64,000 nucleotides of DNA from Symsagittifera roscoffensis (Eukaryota; Xenacoelomorpha; Acoela; Convolutidae), in NCBI RefSeq assembly GCF_963678635.1, contig NC_087070.1, positions 49,891,467 to 49,955,466 of the forward strand. The letters are read 5' to 3'. The notes under the pieces are model-generated. The model did not search any database, was not told where the DNA came from, and saw only the letters and a program-made list of their open reading frames with translations. This document shows, piece by piece, positions 26,701 to 36,955 of the stretch. The position numbers were made by a program, and so were the translations under genes. Position 1 is the stretch's first letter, and each line of letters starts with the position of its first letter.

Positions 26701-29700
26701 ACATATATGAAAATTTATACATCTTTAGATACATATATTTATATACATCTGCAGAAATCTATTTCCGCTCTTGAACTTGAAATTCTGCGGGGGTCTTTTT
26801 CGGGGGGTTTTCTCATGATGAAGGGACCGAATGGTGGAAAACTTTTAAACAATCAGAATCGATAGACATTCCTATTGGCTAAATTGCTTTCGCACAAAAC
26901 CGAAATCATTATTAACAAAAATTGAATTATAGCAGCACATAAAATTTTTGCTTTACAATTCTTGCAAATGTACAATTTATTTTGTGTTTTATTTTTCATT
27001 TTTAATAATCTGTGTTAGATTTTTTCCAATGCCGCTTTGATTTCGCAATAAATGAAAATTAATTTATCTGCTTTATTTCTAATCAGTCAATATTAATTTT
27101 AATGGCGTGGATTTATTCGCTTTCTTAGAGATTTTTGTGATTTTGTTCAGGTTTTTGAATACTCAATTCTGATTGGCTGAAATTAACTAAAAATAAATTT
27201 CCAACATTCGGTCCCTCCATCATCAGGGACCCCACCGACTTTTTCTATCCATCTCTTCTATGAAATAGTTTAAACAAATTCCTATATCAACAAAGAGTCG
27301 ACAACTTCAGCACACAATGAGGCAACGTTGGCTCTCCTGGGTAATCCCATTAAACCTGAGCTGCAAATTTAGCTTTTTCGCATCAATAGCGCCAAGAGAG
27401 GGGAAACGAGAGACAGTTGCACACCGAGAACTACAAGCTCCTGGTCTATACGATAATTCAAGAAAATTAGTCCTATCGCTCCTTTATCCGAAGTGCAACG
27501 CTTCAACAAGCCTTTCAAGAAGTTTGCACGTTCGTCAACCTACATGGATGCAAAATTATCTGTGGCTCGTTTTACATTTCCCTCAAGCTGTTCAGCCCAA
27601 AAACATTTTTTGTCTATTTTATCAGCAAAGCCTAAAATTGTTGAAGCCTTTTGACTATGATCACTGAACAAGTTTTGATGCGATGGCAGCTGGAAGTAAT
27701 GGTCCCGGGTTGACCTCCATAGACCGAAAATGCTAATCATACAATTTCATATACTTAGTCTATGGAAAAATGCTAGTAAAGACGTGGCCACCGATTACAA
27801 GCGTTCTCCAATTCTGTTGGAATAGACCCCAAGAAAGTTGACACATTTTGGTAAATGTTATTCCAAGGAAAATTGATATAATGACGTAGTTTTGGTTTCA
27901 TTTTTGTACGTGATAATGAAAATTGGGGATTAAAACCTGCTAATTGAGACAAACCTCAGATTTTGAGGCTTAATTTGCGATTTAGTCTTTAGAACCAATT
28001 CCTTAAGAGAAACACTCAAATTGAGTCCAAAAATTTAGACTCAAATGAATTAACACGTGCTGTTATCTTTCCGATTCCTATTAGGACTTTGAAAGATTAC
28101 ATTAAATATGCGCCAAATCGACACAGGTTAAACTGGTATATAGGGCGGATTAGTATAGGGTAGATTAGTATTGGGTAGAATGGTATAGGGTAGTTTGGAA
28201 TAGGGTAGATTGTCCTGCCACCTTTTATTGTTATTTTGGTATCGAAATTGGTATCTCTTCATAAAAAAGGAAAAAAATGGTATGAAAAAAATTCTAATCA
28301 TACAATTTCCATATATGGAAATTGTATGATTAGCACTTTAAAAAAAATTTGTGAAAAAAAGCTTTGAACAATCAATTCAACTGCTGGAAAAACGTTTAAG
28401 CGTTTTTTGGGCTGCTACAACTGAAAACCAGGGGGTATTAGAGGACAGCCACATTCGCAATATCTGTCTAATATCAAGCGAGGACGATTTCGACATCTAG
28501 TTTGATCTCTCGCAGTTCGTTTTTTCAGGCGCTGACTTTAGAAGCGAGTTTCAAGACTGGAAGGTTATATGGTGTTTTAAGTCGACTAAAGTCGCAAGCT
28601 TGAATCAATTGTTTTTCAGAAACCCCGGAAGAATCATAGCTACACGCTTCTGAGGTTTATATTGGCACCAAAGGCACCTCTAGAAAACTTTTAGGGTTTG
28701 CCAGCATTCAACGTTTTTAACAACCCCAGTTCTGGGCTTTTGTTAATTCTCCGTGAGTTTATTAGCGACATCTACCTGACTTCTTTCTCTTCGAGTTTCT
28801 GGATGGTATCTAAGGAGGTTTTTATACGATTGTAGTTCAAAATCGGTGAGGAAGTTTGTGGTATGCTGACATGACAACAGCTTGGCTTACTGGTACTGTC
28901 AGCGGAAGTGGCCCCAGTCCTGATTGCGACCACTTCTTTCTCGAAGTCAACCACGAAGCTGTAGTTGTACATCGTCATTCCATCCTCGTCATGGCCACAA
29001 TTGGGAACCATAGTCTGCCATATATGGTCACTGGACAGAAACATGTGTTCCAAGATCTAAATAGGACGACTAATATGATAAGCTAAGTACGAGCAATGTT
29101 TGGAGTTATTAGATGCGATTCAGGCAAATTTGACGGCGCGAATCGGTTTATTAGAGAGAAGCTTAATTAGTTTGTACTTTTTTTAGCCAGTTTTCAAGAA
29201 AATTTAGTTATGATGAGATAACCCTTATTGACAATCGAACTACTTGAATTGCCCATCTCCAAATAATAAAATTGATCATCTCAAACTCAAAGCTCCCTAA
29301 AGGTGCATAGGAAACTTGGTGGGTTGCCCTTCGTTTTCAATTATTCATGATTATGCGACTAATATTCCCAGTCTCAAAAATAACCATTTTTTGAAAAGCT
29401 GTCGAGAAAACCAGCATTAAAAAGAGCAACACATGTTTTGTGGAAGCTGAATTGGCTAAGAATGAAAAGTGTTCAAATACAAATCCTCCTTTTGGAGTAA
29501 AAATCTTGCAATGGCATCACCTCGAACCCTGGCTCCTGGTATGGCCTATGGCCTCCTCTGAGGTCACAGTTATGGCCATCATTCTTGCCCTCGTGGTCTT
29601 CTCTGGAATAATGACAGTACTCTTCATGACTTCCACAATCCACTTTCACCCACTTGTCTGAAAACAAAAAAGATTGTTCTCAAAAATCTCACCAAAAATA

Positions 29701-32456
29701 TCAACAAAGTGTGCTAAAAGTGAGTGCTTGGGCATGCTATGTATTACATTGTTTAAATTGTTCTTAATTTTTTTAAAAAATATTTTATACTGCATTGTTA
29801 GAAAAATCTCGGATTGCTTTTGAGCGCTTTCCTCTGTCCTCCCTTAAAATTCTGAGATTTGCCTTCACATTTGAGTAAACAAAAGAGAGAAAAAACTCAG
29901 CTCTGCTCTCAGATTTGAGATGAAAATTGGTATGAAAATTATGCAGCTATTCCTAAATTCACCAATAAAAATCAATTAAAAAAAGAAAAAGACTCAATTA
30001 AAGACTCTGTGCTGAAAACTTTTAATAGCATTTATAAATACCCGCACTCAGTAAAAAGAGAAAATAATAGATTATTATGGATTTTTATTGTCAGTCTCCA
30101 GAAAATTAAAAAAAAAGAGATTATAATCGATTAAAAATGGATCATAATATTACTATTTTTCGAAACAAAAAAACCCATTATAATCGATTATCAATTATTT
30201 TTTGAGAAAACTATTTCTGAAGTTCTATTGAATTATAATCCAAATTAATCAAATGTAATATATTTTTATTCAAAGAACGTCATCGCTTCATTTCGTTTTA
30301 TTTTTGTTTTGTTTTGTGTGCTTTTCAGTTGATTTCTTTTCTTAATATTTCCTGTTTACTGTTTACTTTCTTACTGTTTACTGCAACGACGGATTTAGAG
30401 GGACGCCTTTTTTCAGGGATTCAACCTCCTGCCAACCGAAAGGGTTCCCCCTTTGTACTGTTTTGAGATAACCATATTTGGTGACGGACCTTTACCTTTG
30501 GTGCCAAAAAAAAATAAATTTGACGGGGAGCGCGCAAAAAAACGCAATTTGTTGGTGAAATTTTTCCAAAAAATGCCTAAAAAAGCCGTTTTTGCCCTGT
30601 TCCTTCAAAAGTTTGCCAAAAAATAGTGTTTTAAGTGCTTTGGGAGAGTTCGGAAAATTAATTTGGTCGATTTAAAAAAAGTCGATAAAATTTTTGAAAA
30701 TTTTTTGAAAATCCGCGCCTCCACCAGTCGAGAAAATCTCATATCCGCCCCTGGTTTACTGATTTCTCACTTCTTACTGATTTTTACTGTGTTTTCATGC
30801 AGAATAGCGAAATCATAATTCATTATATTTCGTTTTTATGGTAACATAATTTTTTGATAGAAAAAGGGATTATAATATATTAGAATGGATTATAATCTAT
30901 CACAATAGATTATAATAAATTATAAGAAATTTTGAGAGATTTTCGGAAAAGTTATAATCAATAATAATTGATTATAATTTTTTAATTTGACAGCAAAAAT
31001 GTTATCATTATAATGGATTATGAATCGTTTAAACATCTAAAGGTGGCGCTTATATTTATTTATAATTTGCTAAAAGTACGATTATAATATAATCGATTAT
31101 TTTCTCTTTTTACTGAGCGCGGGTAATTTTTAATTAATTTATTTAATATTTAATGATAATTGTACACATCTGGCATTTTAGACTTAGACAAAAAAGCTAT
31201 GAAAAGGAAAGGGCCAACAAAATTTTTTCTTGAAATTCAAGTTTCACAAATACAAAAAGAACATAAAATGTCAATACTAATACATATCAAAAAAAGTAGT
31301 TTAAATTAACAGAAAATGTCACATCCGAATATTACAGGAGAGTTTTCAAATGAACAAATTATGCTTGATTGACTTGTAAAATTTTTGGCCACCGAAATTT
31401 AACTGTTGTCTGCAAACAATTTTATTTTTCCCGCGCAATTCGTCTGCAAACAATTTTAATCTCACGTTCGTCTATTTTCTCACAATTGCAGTTTTGCAAA
31501 ATCGTCTAATTTCCTTTTAAGTACCTCCGTTTAATTTGCTTCTCGTCTAACTTCTCAACCCCCATTTCATCTTAACATTTCCCGCATTATATTAAGCCCA
31601 CCTTCAATCTTAATCAACTACTATGATTAATTACCTAACACCCCACTCCCCACTTATATTTTAGTGCCTGTTACGGAATCCGCTTACGATTCACAAACTG
31701 CACAGTTTGGCCTCGTAATGATCCGAAAACAATCTCAAATTCTCTCAAGGTTTCATAGGCAGATTCGTTTTTTGTAAGCCTCAATTTGTGCAATAAACCT
31801 CTTGATTGGTTCTCCAAATAGTTGGCGGCCATGTATGCCATTAATATAAGAATGATGGCACAGAGTGCACCCACTGCAAGCCAGATCCCAATGCACACCC
31901 CACTCCTCTTCTTCCTCCCCTCAGGCCTCTTCACCTCCACAAACCCACCCTGCAAAATGTAAAACAGTGTGAATTGAATAAACAAAGTTGTTGGCACATC
32001 TAAACGCGGGAAAAAGTGATTCGATTTTTTTGAAAAGTTTTTGGAACTGCTCATTTAAAAAAAAAGTTTTCGAAATTTTCAAAAAAAAATTCCAAAAGTT
32101 AGCTAATTATTTTTTTGCAATACTTTTTTTCGAGATGAAAATTTGCTCACTTAACAGTTTTGGAAGCACTGTTTAAATTATACTTTATTTTCTAATAGTT
32201 TGTAATAAAGATTAGTTTAAATTCATTTTTTTGTCAAGTAATTTCACAAAATTTCACTCGTAACATATTTTTAGCCTTTAAATGATTCGCTGACCTCTCC
32301 CCCATTTGTAACCCCGGGGGTTAAAGGGGGCACAATTCCCTCCACCCAAATTGGTCCATTCGAAGGCGCTTTTCCGTCTGCAGTCGTTTTCGAAATGTTT
32401 CCAGATTCATTTTCCGAGGGTTTTTGGTTCTGCGTACTTATCAAAGGGTACACCAT
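17704..32456 (-). CDS. Type II single-pass membrane protein, possible BRICHOS-like domain
   Basis: Eight exons on the minus strand join without a frame break into 466 codons: 32295-32456 (ATG), 31688-31949, 29521-29657, 28776-29014, 26523-26673, 19299-19448, 18202-18366 and 17704-17838 (TAA). Residues 1-71 would be cytosolic and end in basic RPEGRKKR. One hydrophobic span (about 72-97) follows, so the N-terminus should be inside. The ectodomain has Cys-containing stretches and sequons (NES, NYS). Residues 203-274 (YNYSFVVDFEKEV, then CCHVSIP, then SCFVA) recall the Asp and Cys landmarks of BRICHOS proteins, but the Cys-to-Cys spacing is short. The C-terminal third is acidic and probably helical. 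I do not recognise the family firmly. The acceptor of exon 4 has an alternative at 29030. The introns hold many transposons. Confidence 0.7.
18820..19224. mobile_element. hAT-type MITE, 405 bp
   Basis: Starts CAGGGGCGGATCTAGG and ends 'aatccgcccctc'. It is flanked by perfect 8-bp copies of ttcagggt (18812-18819 and 19225-19232). Its internal order is reversed relative to the copies at 20124 and 25943. A long C run lies near the right end. It is in the last but two intron of the type II membrane protein gene. Confidence 0.85.
20124..20497. mobile_element. hAT-type MITE, 374 bp
   Basis: Termini CAGGGGCGGATTTAGG and CCTAGATCCGCCCCTG are near-perfect inverted repeats. A run of about 24 G follows the left terminus and a C run precedes the right one. 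Its flanks (aagcaggg and tctaaaac) do not match, so this copy may be recombinant or its target site has decayed. Confidence 0.8.
21060..21259 (-). repeat. 3' LTR of degenerate gypsy element
   Basis: 200 bp matching 25357-25562, for example 'cagatcagcctaactatcat'. On the element strand it starts TGTATTGGAG directly after the purine tract. Confidence 0.8.
21260..21270 (-). promoter_or_regulatory. Polypurine tract
   Basis: GAAGGGGGAAG on the minus strand, immediately before the 3' LTR. This is the expected place and composition for plus-strand priming in an LTR element. Confidence 0.7.
21835..22160 (-). pseudogene. Integrase N-terminal region, decayed
   Basis: Reads INGTLFMEDR and EEPNKELQLDF, the counterparts of KEGLLFNDTK and EPNEEVDLDF in the array element, so it corresponds to the RNase H-integrase linker and the start of the integrase core. 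Stop codons interrupt it. About 230 bp of it is repeated in inverted orientation at 22530-22753. Confidence 0.6.
22530..22753 (+). repeat. Inverted duplicate of the integrase segment
   Basis: Encodes the same residues (NEQLRNLASYCTQYLDKL) as the minus-strand segment at 21835-22066 but on the plus strand, forming a large imperfect inverted repeat with a spacer of about 460 bp. It interrupts the element between RNase H and integrase. Confidence 0.75.
22760..23200 (-). pseudogene. RNase H region, decayed
   Basis: The minus strand near 22785-22850 reads as a broken match to the RNase H end (a HIPGK motif and a W/V-x-RFLPF motif, with a stop between). The rest is too decayed to assign residue by residue. 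Confidence 0.4.
23210..23820 (-). pseudogene. Reverse transcriptase, decayed
   Basis: Palm motifs (TGTYRCKTGLYGLG, followed by a lost YIDD box) are read from 23497-23820. The thumb/connection motif (LEWLGFKF, then GVRSLFGSINQFI) is read from 23210-23434 in a different frame. The catalytic YxDD is not preserved (YLFDTL), so the enzyme would be inactive. Confidence 0.75.
24400..24480 (-). pseudogene. Gag zinc knuckle, decayed
   Basis: The minus strand reads NCPAEAIIYNNCSRLGLFAK. It aligns with the array element's knuckle (CPAKEVICNVCKYKGHFERL), but one Cys and the His are replaced, so metal binding should be lost. Confidence 0.55.
24657..25208 (-). pseudogene. Gag, decayed
   Basis: Two open pieces. 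24657-24863 ends with GDVFIFNMRN, matching RDVFIFNMKN in the array gag. 24957-25208 is highly charged (KKARARTETEARKN) like the middle of the array gag. Frameshifts separate them. Confidence 0.6.
25347..25356 (-). promoter_or_regulatory. Primer binding site, tRNA-Ser type
   Basis: The minus strand reads TGGTGCAGTC directly after the LTR end. It differs by one base from the array site TGGCGCAGTC, which complements a tRNA-Ser-like 3' end (GACTGCGCCA). Confidence 0.65.
25357..25562 (-). repeat. 5' LTR of degenerate gypsy element
   Basis: 206 bp, direct repeat of 21060-21259. On the element strand it begins TGTAGTGTTGAC and ends TTTTTTTGCA. Confidence 0.8.
25943..26321. mobile_element. hAT-type MITE, 379 bp
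   Basis: Begins CAGTGGCGGATTTAGG and ends 'agttctgtccctg'. Flanks gcccaaaa (25935-25942) and tcccaaaa (26322-26329) match at 7 of 8. The same internal blocks occur in the copies at 20124 and 30384. It lies in an intron of the type II membrane protein gene. Confidence 0.85.
26790..27232. mobile_element. Candidate TIR element (GGACCGAATG type)
   Basis: 'tgatgaagggaccgaatggt' at about 26817 is matched in inverse by sequence at about 27199-27226 (ggacc and ccaacattcggtccctc). Further in, 'caatcagaatcga' and 'tcaattctgattgg' are also inverted. The exact ends and the target duplication are unclear. Confidence 0.5.
28139..28210. repeat. 16-bp minisatellite
   Basis: Four to five imperfect copies of a unit like 'tagggtagattagtat' in an intron of the type II membrane protein gene. 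Confidence 0.75.
28294..28333. repeat. 40-bp perfect palindrome
   Basis: Two 20-base arms, 'ctaatcatacaatttccata' followed directly by its exact reverse complement, with no spacer. Such a sequence can extrude a cruciform or fold as RNA. Confidence 0.9.
28650..28712. repeat. hAT MITE fragment
   Basis: 'ggcacctctagaaaactttt' and the adjoining 'agggtttgcc' match the internal MITE block (in inverse of the 20124 copy). No termini are left. Confidence 0.45.
30041..31123. mobile_element. TA-flanked MITE carrying a nested hAT MITE
   Basis: The left terminus (CCCGCACTCAGTAAAAAGAG, continuing with gaaaataatagattat) matches the inverse of the right terminus (31086-31123) over about 36 bp with two differences. 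TA dinucleotides flank both ends (30039-30040 and 31124-31125), as expected for Tc1/mariner-type insertion. The interior is very AT-rich and repeats the palindromic motif ATTATAATCGATTAT. It lies in the intron between exons 2 and 3 of the type II membrane protein gene. Confidence 0.8.
30384..30753. mobile_element. hAT-type MITE, 370 bp, nested
   Basis: Left end CAACGACGGATTTAGAGG, right end 'catatccgcccctg'. It is flanked by perfect 8-bp copies of gtttactg (30376-30383 and 30754-30761). It lies wholly inside the TA-flanked MITE 30041-31123 and is therefore younger. Confidence 0.9.
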
Positions 32457-35363
32457 GATTTACACAGGCCACGAATATTGTAAAATTTATCTGAGAATTT
32501 TCAAAATGATTCAATTCAAGGTTTGTTCAAGGTTCAATGATTCAAGGTTTGTTCTCAATTTGCAAGGTACCTTTTTATGTAGCTCGGAGTATTCCTTCGA
32601 GCTTGGTGTAAATAATAAAGAATACCAAACCGTGCCTTCAGATTTCAGTGCAGGTGTTTTCATCAGGATAAAATCACGTTATAATGATTTGTTCGTCTTT
32701 TTTCCTCGTGAACACCTGCTTTTTTGCTAAATTATTCATCATTTTGATTAGCTGTTGTCTTGAAAATATTTTAAACTTTTTTATGCGAGCTATTAACTAC
32801 GGTTTAATTAGTTCCCAGTCTCCTGCTAATGTGTTTTTATTGTGAATAAAGACTTGAAATTATATGACTTCTGCTTTTAACCAAAGTAAATGACATCGTG
32901 GATTTCCGATGAGGCAAAAAAAAAGCTGAAATGTTTCGGTAGGAGGAGCGCCAGACCTATTATAAAAATCTCCAAGCCAGTCTTGAAGATCCAAGTTACG
33001 TTTTTTTTCCAAGCTTTTGATAAATGTTCCATGAATAATTTTTTTTTATTTCAGCCAGATTAAATCACAGAAGTTAGACGAACGAAAAAGTGTACAAATT
33101 AGATAAAAAGTCTCAACATACAAACAAGGAAATTAAGACGAAAACTCATTACGTAGTCAAAAATCAATAAATAGGCTATCAATTTATATTTTGACTGAAT
33201 AGCTGTGAAATTTCAAAAGCCAAGTTTGTTTCGCAGATCTCGGACCAATTGTTGGCCAATAAAAACTCTGATCAAAGGCTCCAAGCTCGTACAATAAAGT
33301 CAGCAGCTGTAGTTTGGCAACCGATAATCCTAAAAACTAAATTTTCAAAAAATCGCAAGCGTATAAATAAAATAACATTCACAAAACTCTGTAACTTAAG
33401 TGGAGCTTAAAAGTTTTTACTTGCCCGAAGTTCACTTAAGCCTGATGGAATTGCTCTTTATTCTGGGGGCAATAATTTTCGTTTTCTGATTTTTGTTTCA
33501 CTGTGATTTGTCTTGATTTTTTCGGTTGAACAACTAATTTATTGTCAAAAGGTTTCGTTTTTTTTTTATCAAACTCCCGTAGTTAAAAACTATTTGAGGC
33601 CGTATCTGCGCTTTGATATGCCATATTTACTGCTTTTTGTAAACGTATAAGCACAAAATTTCGTTTTTTTCCAAAAACTCAAAAGGAACGCTTAAAATAA
33701 GCAATACTTTTATCATAGCTTCAATTAAAGAAATTCTGACTGATACGCTATTAAACTAAATTGACAACTGGCCAAAATTGAATTTGTCAAATTTTCATTC
33801 TGATTTTCGAAACAAACGAAGTATTTCTGCTTGGGGTGTTTTTTATCCAGTCAATTTTTGGCGATCGAAAAAAGAGTTTTTAGCAACAAAATTTATACCC
33901 TCATTCGATATATTGGCTCAAGGAAACAAAATGTAATTTATATGATCTTTTTTGCCAACTTCTGGGAGGTTAGAAAATGCCAATTTGGTCATGCTCTGAA
34001 CTAATTCATGCGCTCTTTAAAAATTGTTTTCATAACGCTGAAAGTGTAACGCGAATTCTTTATCCGTGACATATTATCCGGCAGAACCAAATTGTTCCAA
34101 ATTGAATTTAGGCTAGCTAATGTGTCCCATTAATTTCGTCAACTTTTGGGAGCGGCAAATTTTTTCAATTCTGCGAAAATGTAATACCAAAATTAGTCAA
34201 TTGCATTTACCGCTATCCAAAGAGCTGCATCAGTTTTTGAACTTAACCAGTAAAACAAAAAGGTTGAAAACACTTAATTCTTGAGAATGAACATAGATTT
34301 CATTCAAGCTGAACAGAAAAAATTTGGCAAAGTTTTCAGATCAATCGAAAACGACCCGACCCATAAAATTATAAAACTCTACGATAACGAATTATGAAAA
34401 TTCCCAAAATCAACAGATTTTATCCACTGATTATCACAAAATACAAGGAGGAATGCTTAGTTTCCAAAATTATATGCTACCGCCACCAAAAAATCTCTTT
34501 TGGATGTGTGTCCATAGCAAAACTTTGTTGCCCAGTTTTTTTGAACCACGACAAAAAATTATGCATTTATGTTAAATTTAAGGCTTGTTTTGTCATTTTT
34601 TTCTCGCTAATAGGAATTTCCAAACATCGCCATAGCCATATTTGCAACTTTCTTCTATGTTTGCAGTGATACAAAAATGAAAAAAAAATCTTGTTTTGTG
34701 GGGCTTCTGCCAAAAAACGAAACTCAGTTTACCCAATTATTCATCAGTGTCCATTGTTCAGTTAAATTAGGCTCACATTCAGCCCTAAAACGATATTTGA
34801 ATGTTGGTTTTCTGCATTTGTCAGAGTAATTTTCGTGCGACTATAATTTTGTCTCGTGACTATAATTGTGCGACTATGATTGTGCCTCGTGAACCCGCGG
34901 TATGGGTCAAAAGAAGCCTTGGCTCTAGCTTGTTACCAAAAGTTACAAAGGTGATTGTCTGCCCCCTCAGAAAAAAGTTTGGCTAATTTTTAATGCAAAT
35001 CAAGAAAGACTACGTAGTTCTTAGGATTTTGTGCTAGTAATAACTCAAATTTGTTGAATTGGCTCAAGATGAAAGTTTTTTATATTATCATGTGTCTATA
35101 ATTGATTCACTTCAGGATGCATCTTTTGTTCGATAATTTGAATTTCTCATTTTTCAAATTATACATAATCATTTTGTTTTTAATAATTTATAATCCAGTC
35201 AAACCAATTTTACGGCAAAGATTCATTTTTTTAAACTTGTAGCTAGTTTCGTCTAAATTTTGTCTTTCTTCGCCTAATGAGATTTTTGCTCAAATTATAC
35301 AGTCAATGGAAAAGTTAGACAAAACAAAGTGAATTGCTCGGCGAACGTGTTTACGTAGCAGTG
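32457..35363. other. Intergenic, nothing recognised
   Basis: AT-rich sequence upstream of the type II membrane protein gene. Open frames here are short and have no recognisable motif. The promoter of that gene should lie near its right-hand side of the start codon (after 32456), but no core element stood out. Confidence 0.4.
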
Positions 35364-35553
35364 TTTAGACAACAGAATTTTCAGACTCGTCAATTTCAGA
35401 CAAATACTCTATTAACCAATCAGAATCGAGAAAGGGAACAAATGAATGAATAATAATTTATTATTTAGTAATTTTGCATTCTCATCCCGATTTTGATCAG
35501 TTAAAAAAGTGTTTGTCTGCTTACTGACGAGTATGAAAACGCGGCTGTCTAAA
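35364..35553. mobile_element. 190-bp MITE with about 70-bp TIRs
   Basis: Starts TTTAGACA and ends TGTCTAAA. The first and last 70 or so bases are inverted copies with mismatches (left 'cagactcgtcaatttcagac', right arm read in inverse 'catactcgtcagtaagcaga'). Most of the element is therefore hairpin arm, with a short AT-rich loop. The target duplication was not resolved. Confidence 0.75.
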
Positions 35554-36104
35554 TACAGACCGCACTGCGGCAAACGTATAGTATCCAAGAATAATGTATT
35601 GATTTAAAGTAAACAGCTTGTTTCAAAATCCGAGGAATGCTTTTTTGATAATCCATGGATCGAATTTTCAAAAAACGCACCAAAACTTGCCGATTATTGT
35701 TTATGTCAATCAAATCTGATTTCTGATATCCTTCATAACAAAAAAAAGGACACCATTTTGCCGAAAAGCACAGCCCTGTGGACAGCCTTTCTTTTATAAA
35801 AAAAAAAGATTCAAAAACACTTTTCCTGTTTGTTAATGCACATTTTAAGCCACAAATTACGTCTCCCATTTCAAAAATCTAATATACTGGTTTGTTGGGG
35901 ACCAAATTATGAGATTATTTAGGCAACTGAATTGATTTCCCGAGCTCTTGTTGAAGAGTTTTAACAGAATTTTTTTTTATATGCTATAATAAAAAAGCGC
36001 TCGCTGACTAAAACCCCCAGGATAATTTTCCGCCGGTCTTATGAAACAGGTGGATTTTATTAACTACCGACTCATTCAAAATAATTACAAGGCAAAATAT
36101 CAAA

Positions 36105-36955
36105 GTCCAATTTGTGTGAAGTAACAAATGGGGCCAGAGAGAGTTTGTCAATTCTATTCAGTGGGAGTGCGAGTTGCGGCGGGCGATCAAAGCAACAATG
36201 TAAGGCAAGCATATGGACTTCAAAGGGCAAATTCCTCCAATCGCCGCCACTTGAGCACACACAGGGCCTGGACTATGCTTTATGGGAAACGTTTACCATT
36301 AACGAACAGATCAAAACGGACGCATTGACCTGCACGGACTCTTCGACACAAAAAATTTTGTCAAAAGCCCTGGCAAAAACCACACCAGAATGCTCCTCGA
36401 AAATGCCGTTGGTGCGTCACCTTAAACGAAGGATCACAAGACTCCGATATGAAAACCGTAGCCAGCCACCGATCCTAAACAGGAATCGATTTTGAACTGC
36501 CTGTTAAATACATGCAAACCATGAACGGAGAAGATTTTCTTCTTGAAGATTCCATAGTTAGGGGAACCATTAAGCAATTTTTGGTGTTCGCAACCATTAA
36601 AAACATCAAAATCTTAAACTCCTATGGAAACTGGTTTATCGATGGAACCTTTAAAAGCTGTCCTGATAGATTGTACCAAGTATACACTGTTCATAGCTTC
36701 GTAGATTGAACAACTTTTAAAAAATCTATGTTCAATCATAATGGAATTTGAAATGGCTTGTATCAATTCTGTGTGTGATAACTTTCCCGACACAGAAATC
36801 AAAGGTTTTTTCACTTCTCGCAAGCCATTTACAGAAAGATACCCGAATTTGGTTATGCTATACAGTATTGCGAGGACAAAGAATTCAACCTAGCTATACG
36901 TCTTTTACCTGCTCTCGCGTTTGCCCCGCCCTTGCATGTAGAAGCCTGGTATAAA
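36105..36955 (+). pseudogene. FLYWCH/MULE transposase relic
   Basis: About 36110-36270 resembles a FLYWCH zinc finger (a W-x-C pair, then CKASIWTSKGKFLQSPPLEH in a shifted frame). 36512-36709 carries the MULE transposase signature GNWFIDGTFKSCPDRLYQVY. 36730-36950 continues in other frames with FEMACINSVC, TEIKGFF, HFSQAIYRKIPEFGYAI and ALAFAPPLHVEAWY. At least two frameshifts, a stop after VHSFVD and a probable small deletion break it. This family is either a Mutator-like DNA transposon or a host gene derived from one; the breaks favour a dead transposon. Confidence 0.75.

Larger units (their letters stand above)
27732..28334. mobile_element. Candidate TIR element ending in a palindrome
   Basis: 'gctaatcatacaatttcata' at 27732 recurs inverted at 28313-28334 (tggaaattgtatgattagc) and also directly at 28293. 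This suggests a terminal-inverted-repeat element of about 600 bp with a tandem-inverted right end. No target duplication could be fixed. Confidence 0.4.

Noticed and set aside
35549..35869. 106-codon minus-strand open frame
   Set aside because: No recognisable domain and no splice partners; it starts inside the edge of a MITE. Likely chance.
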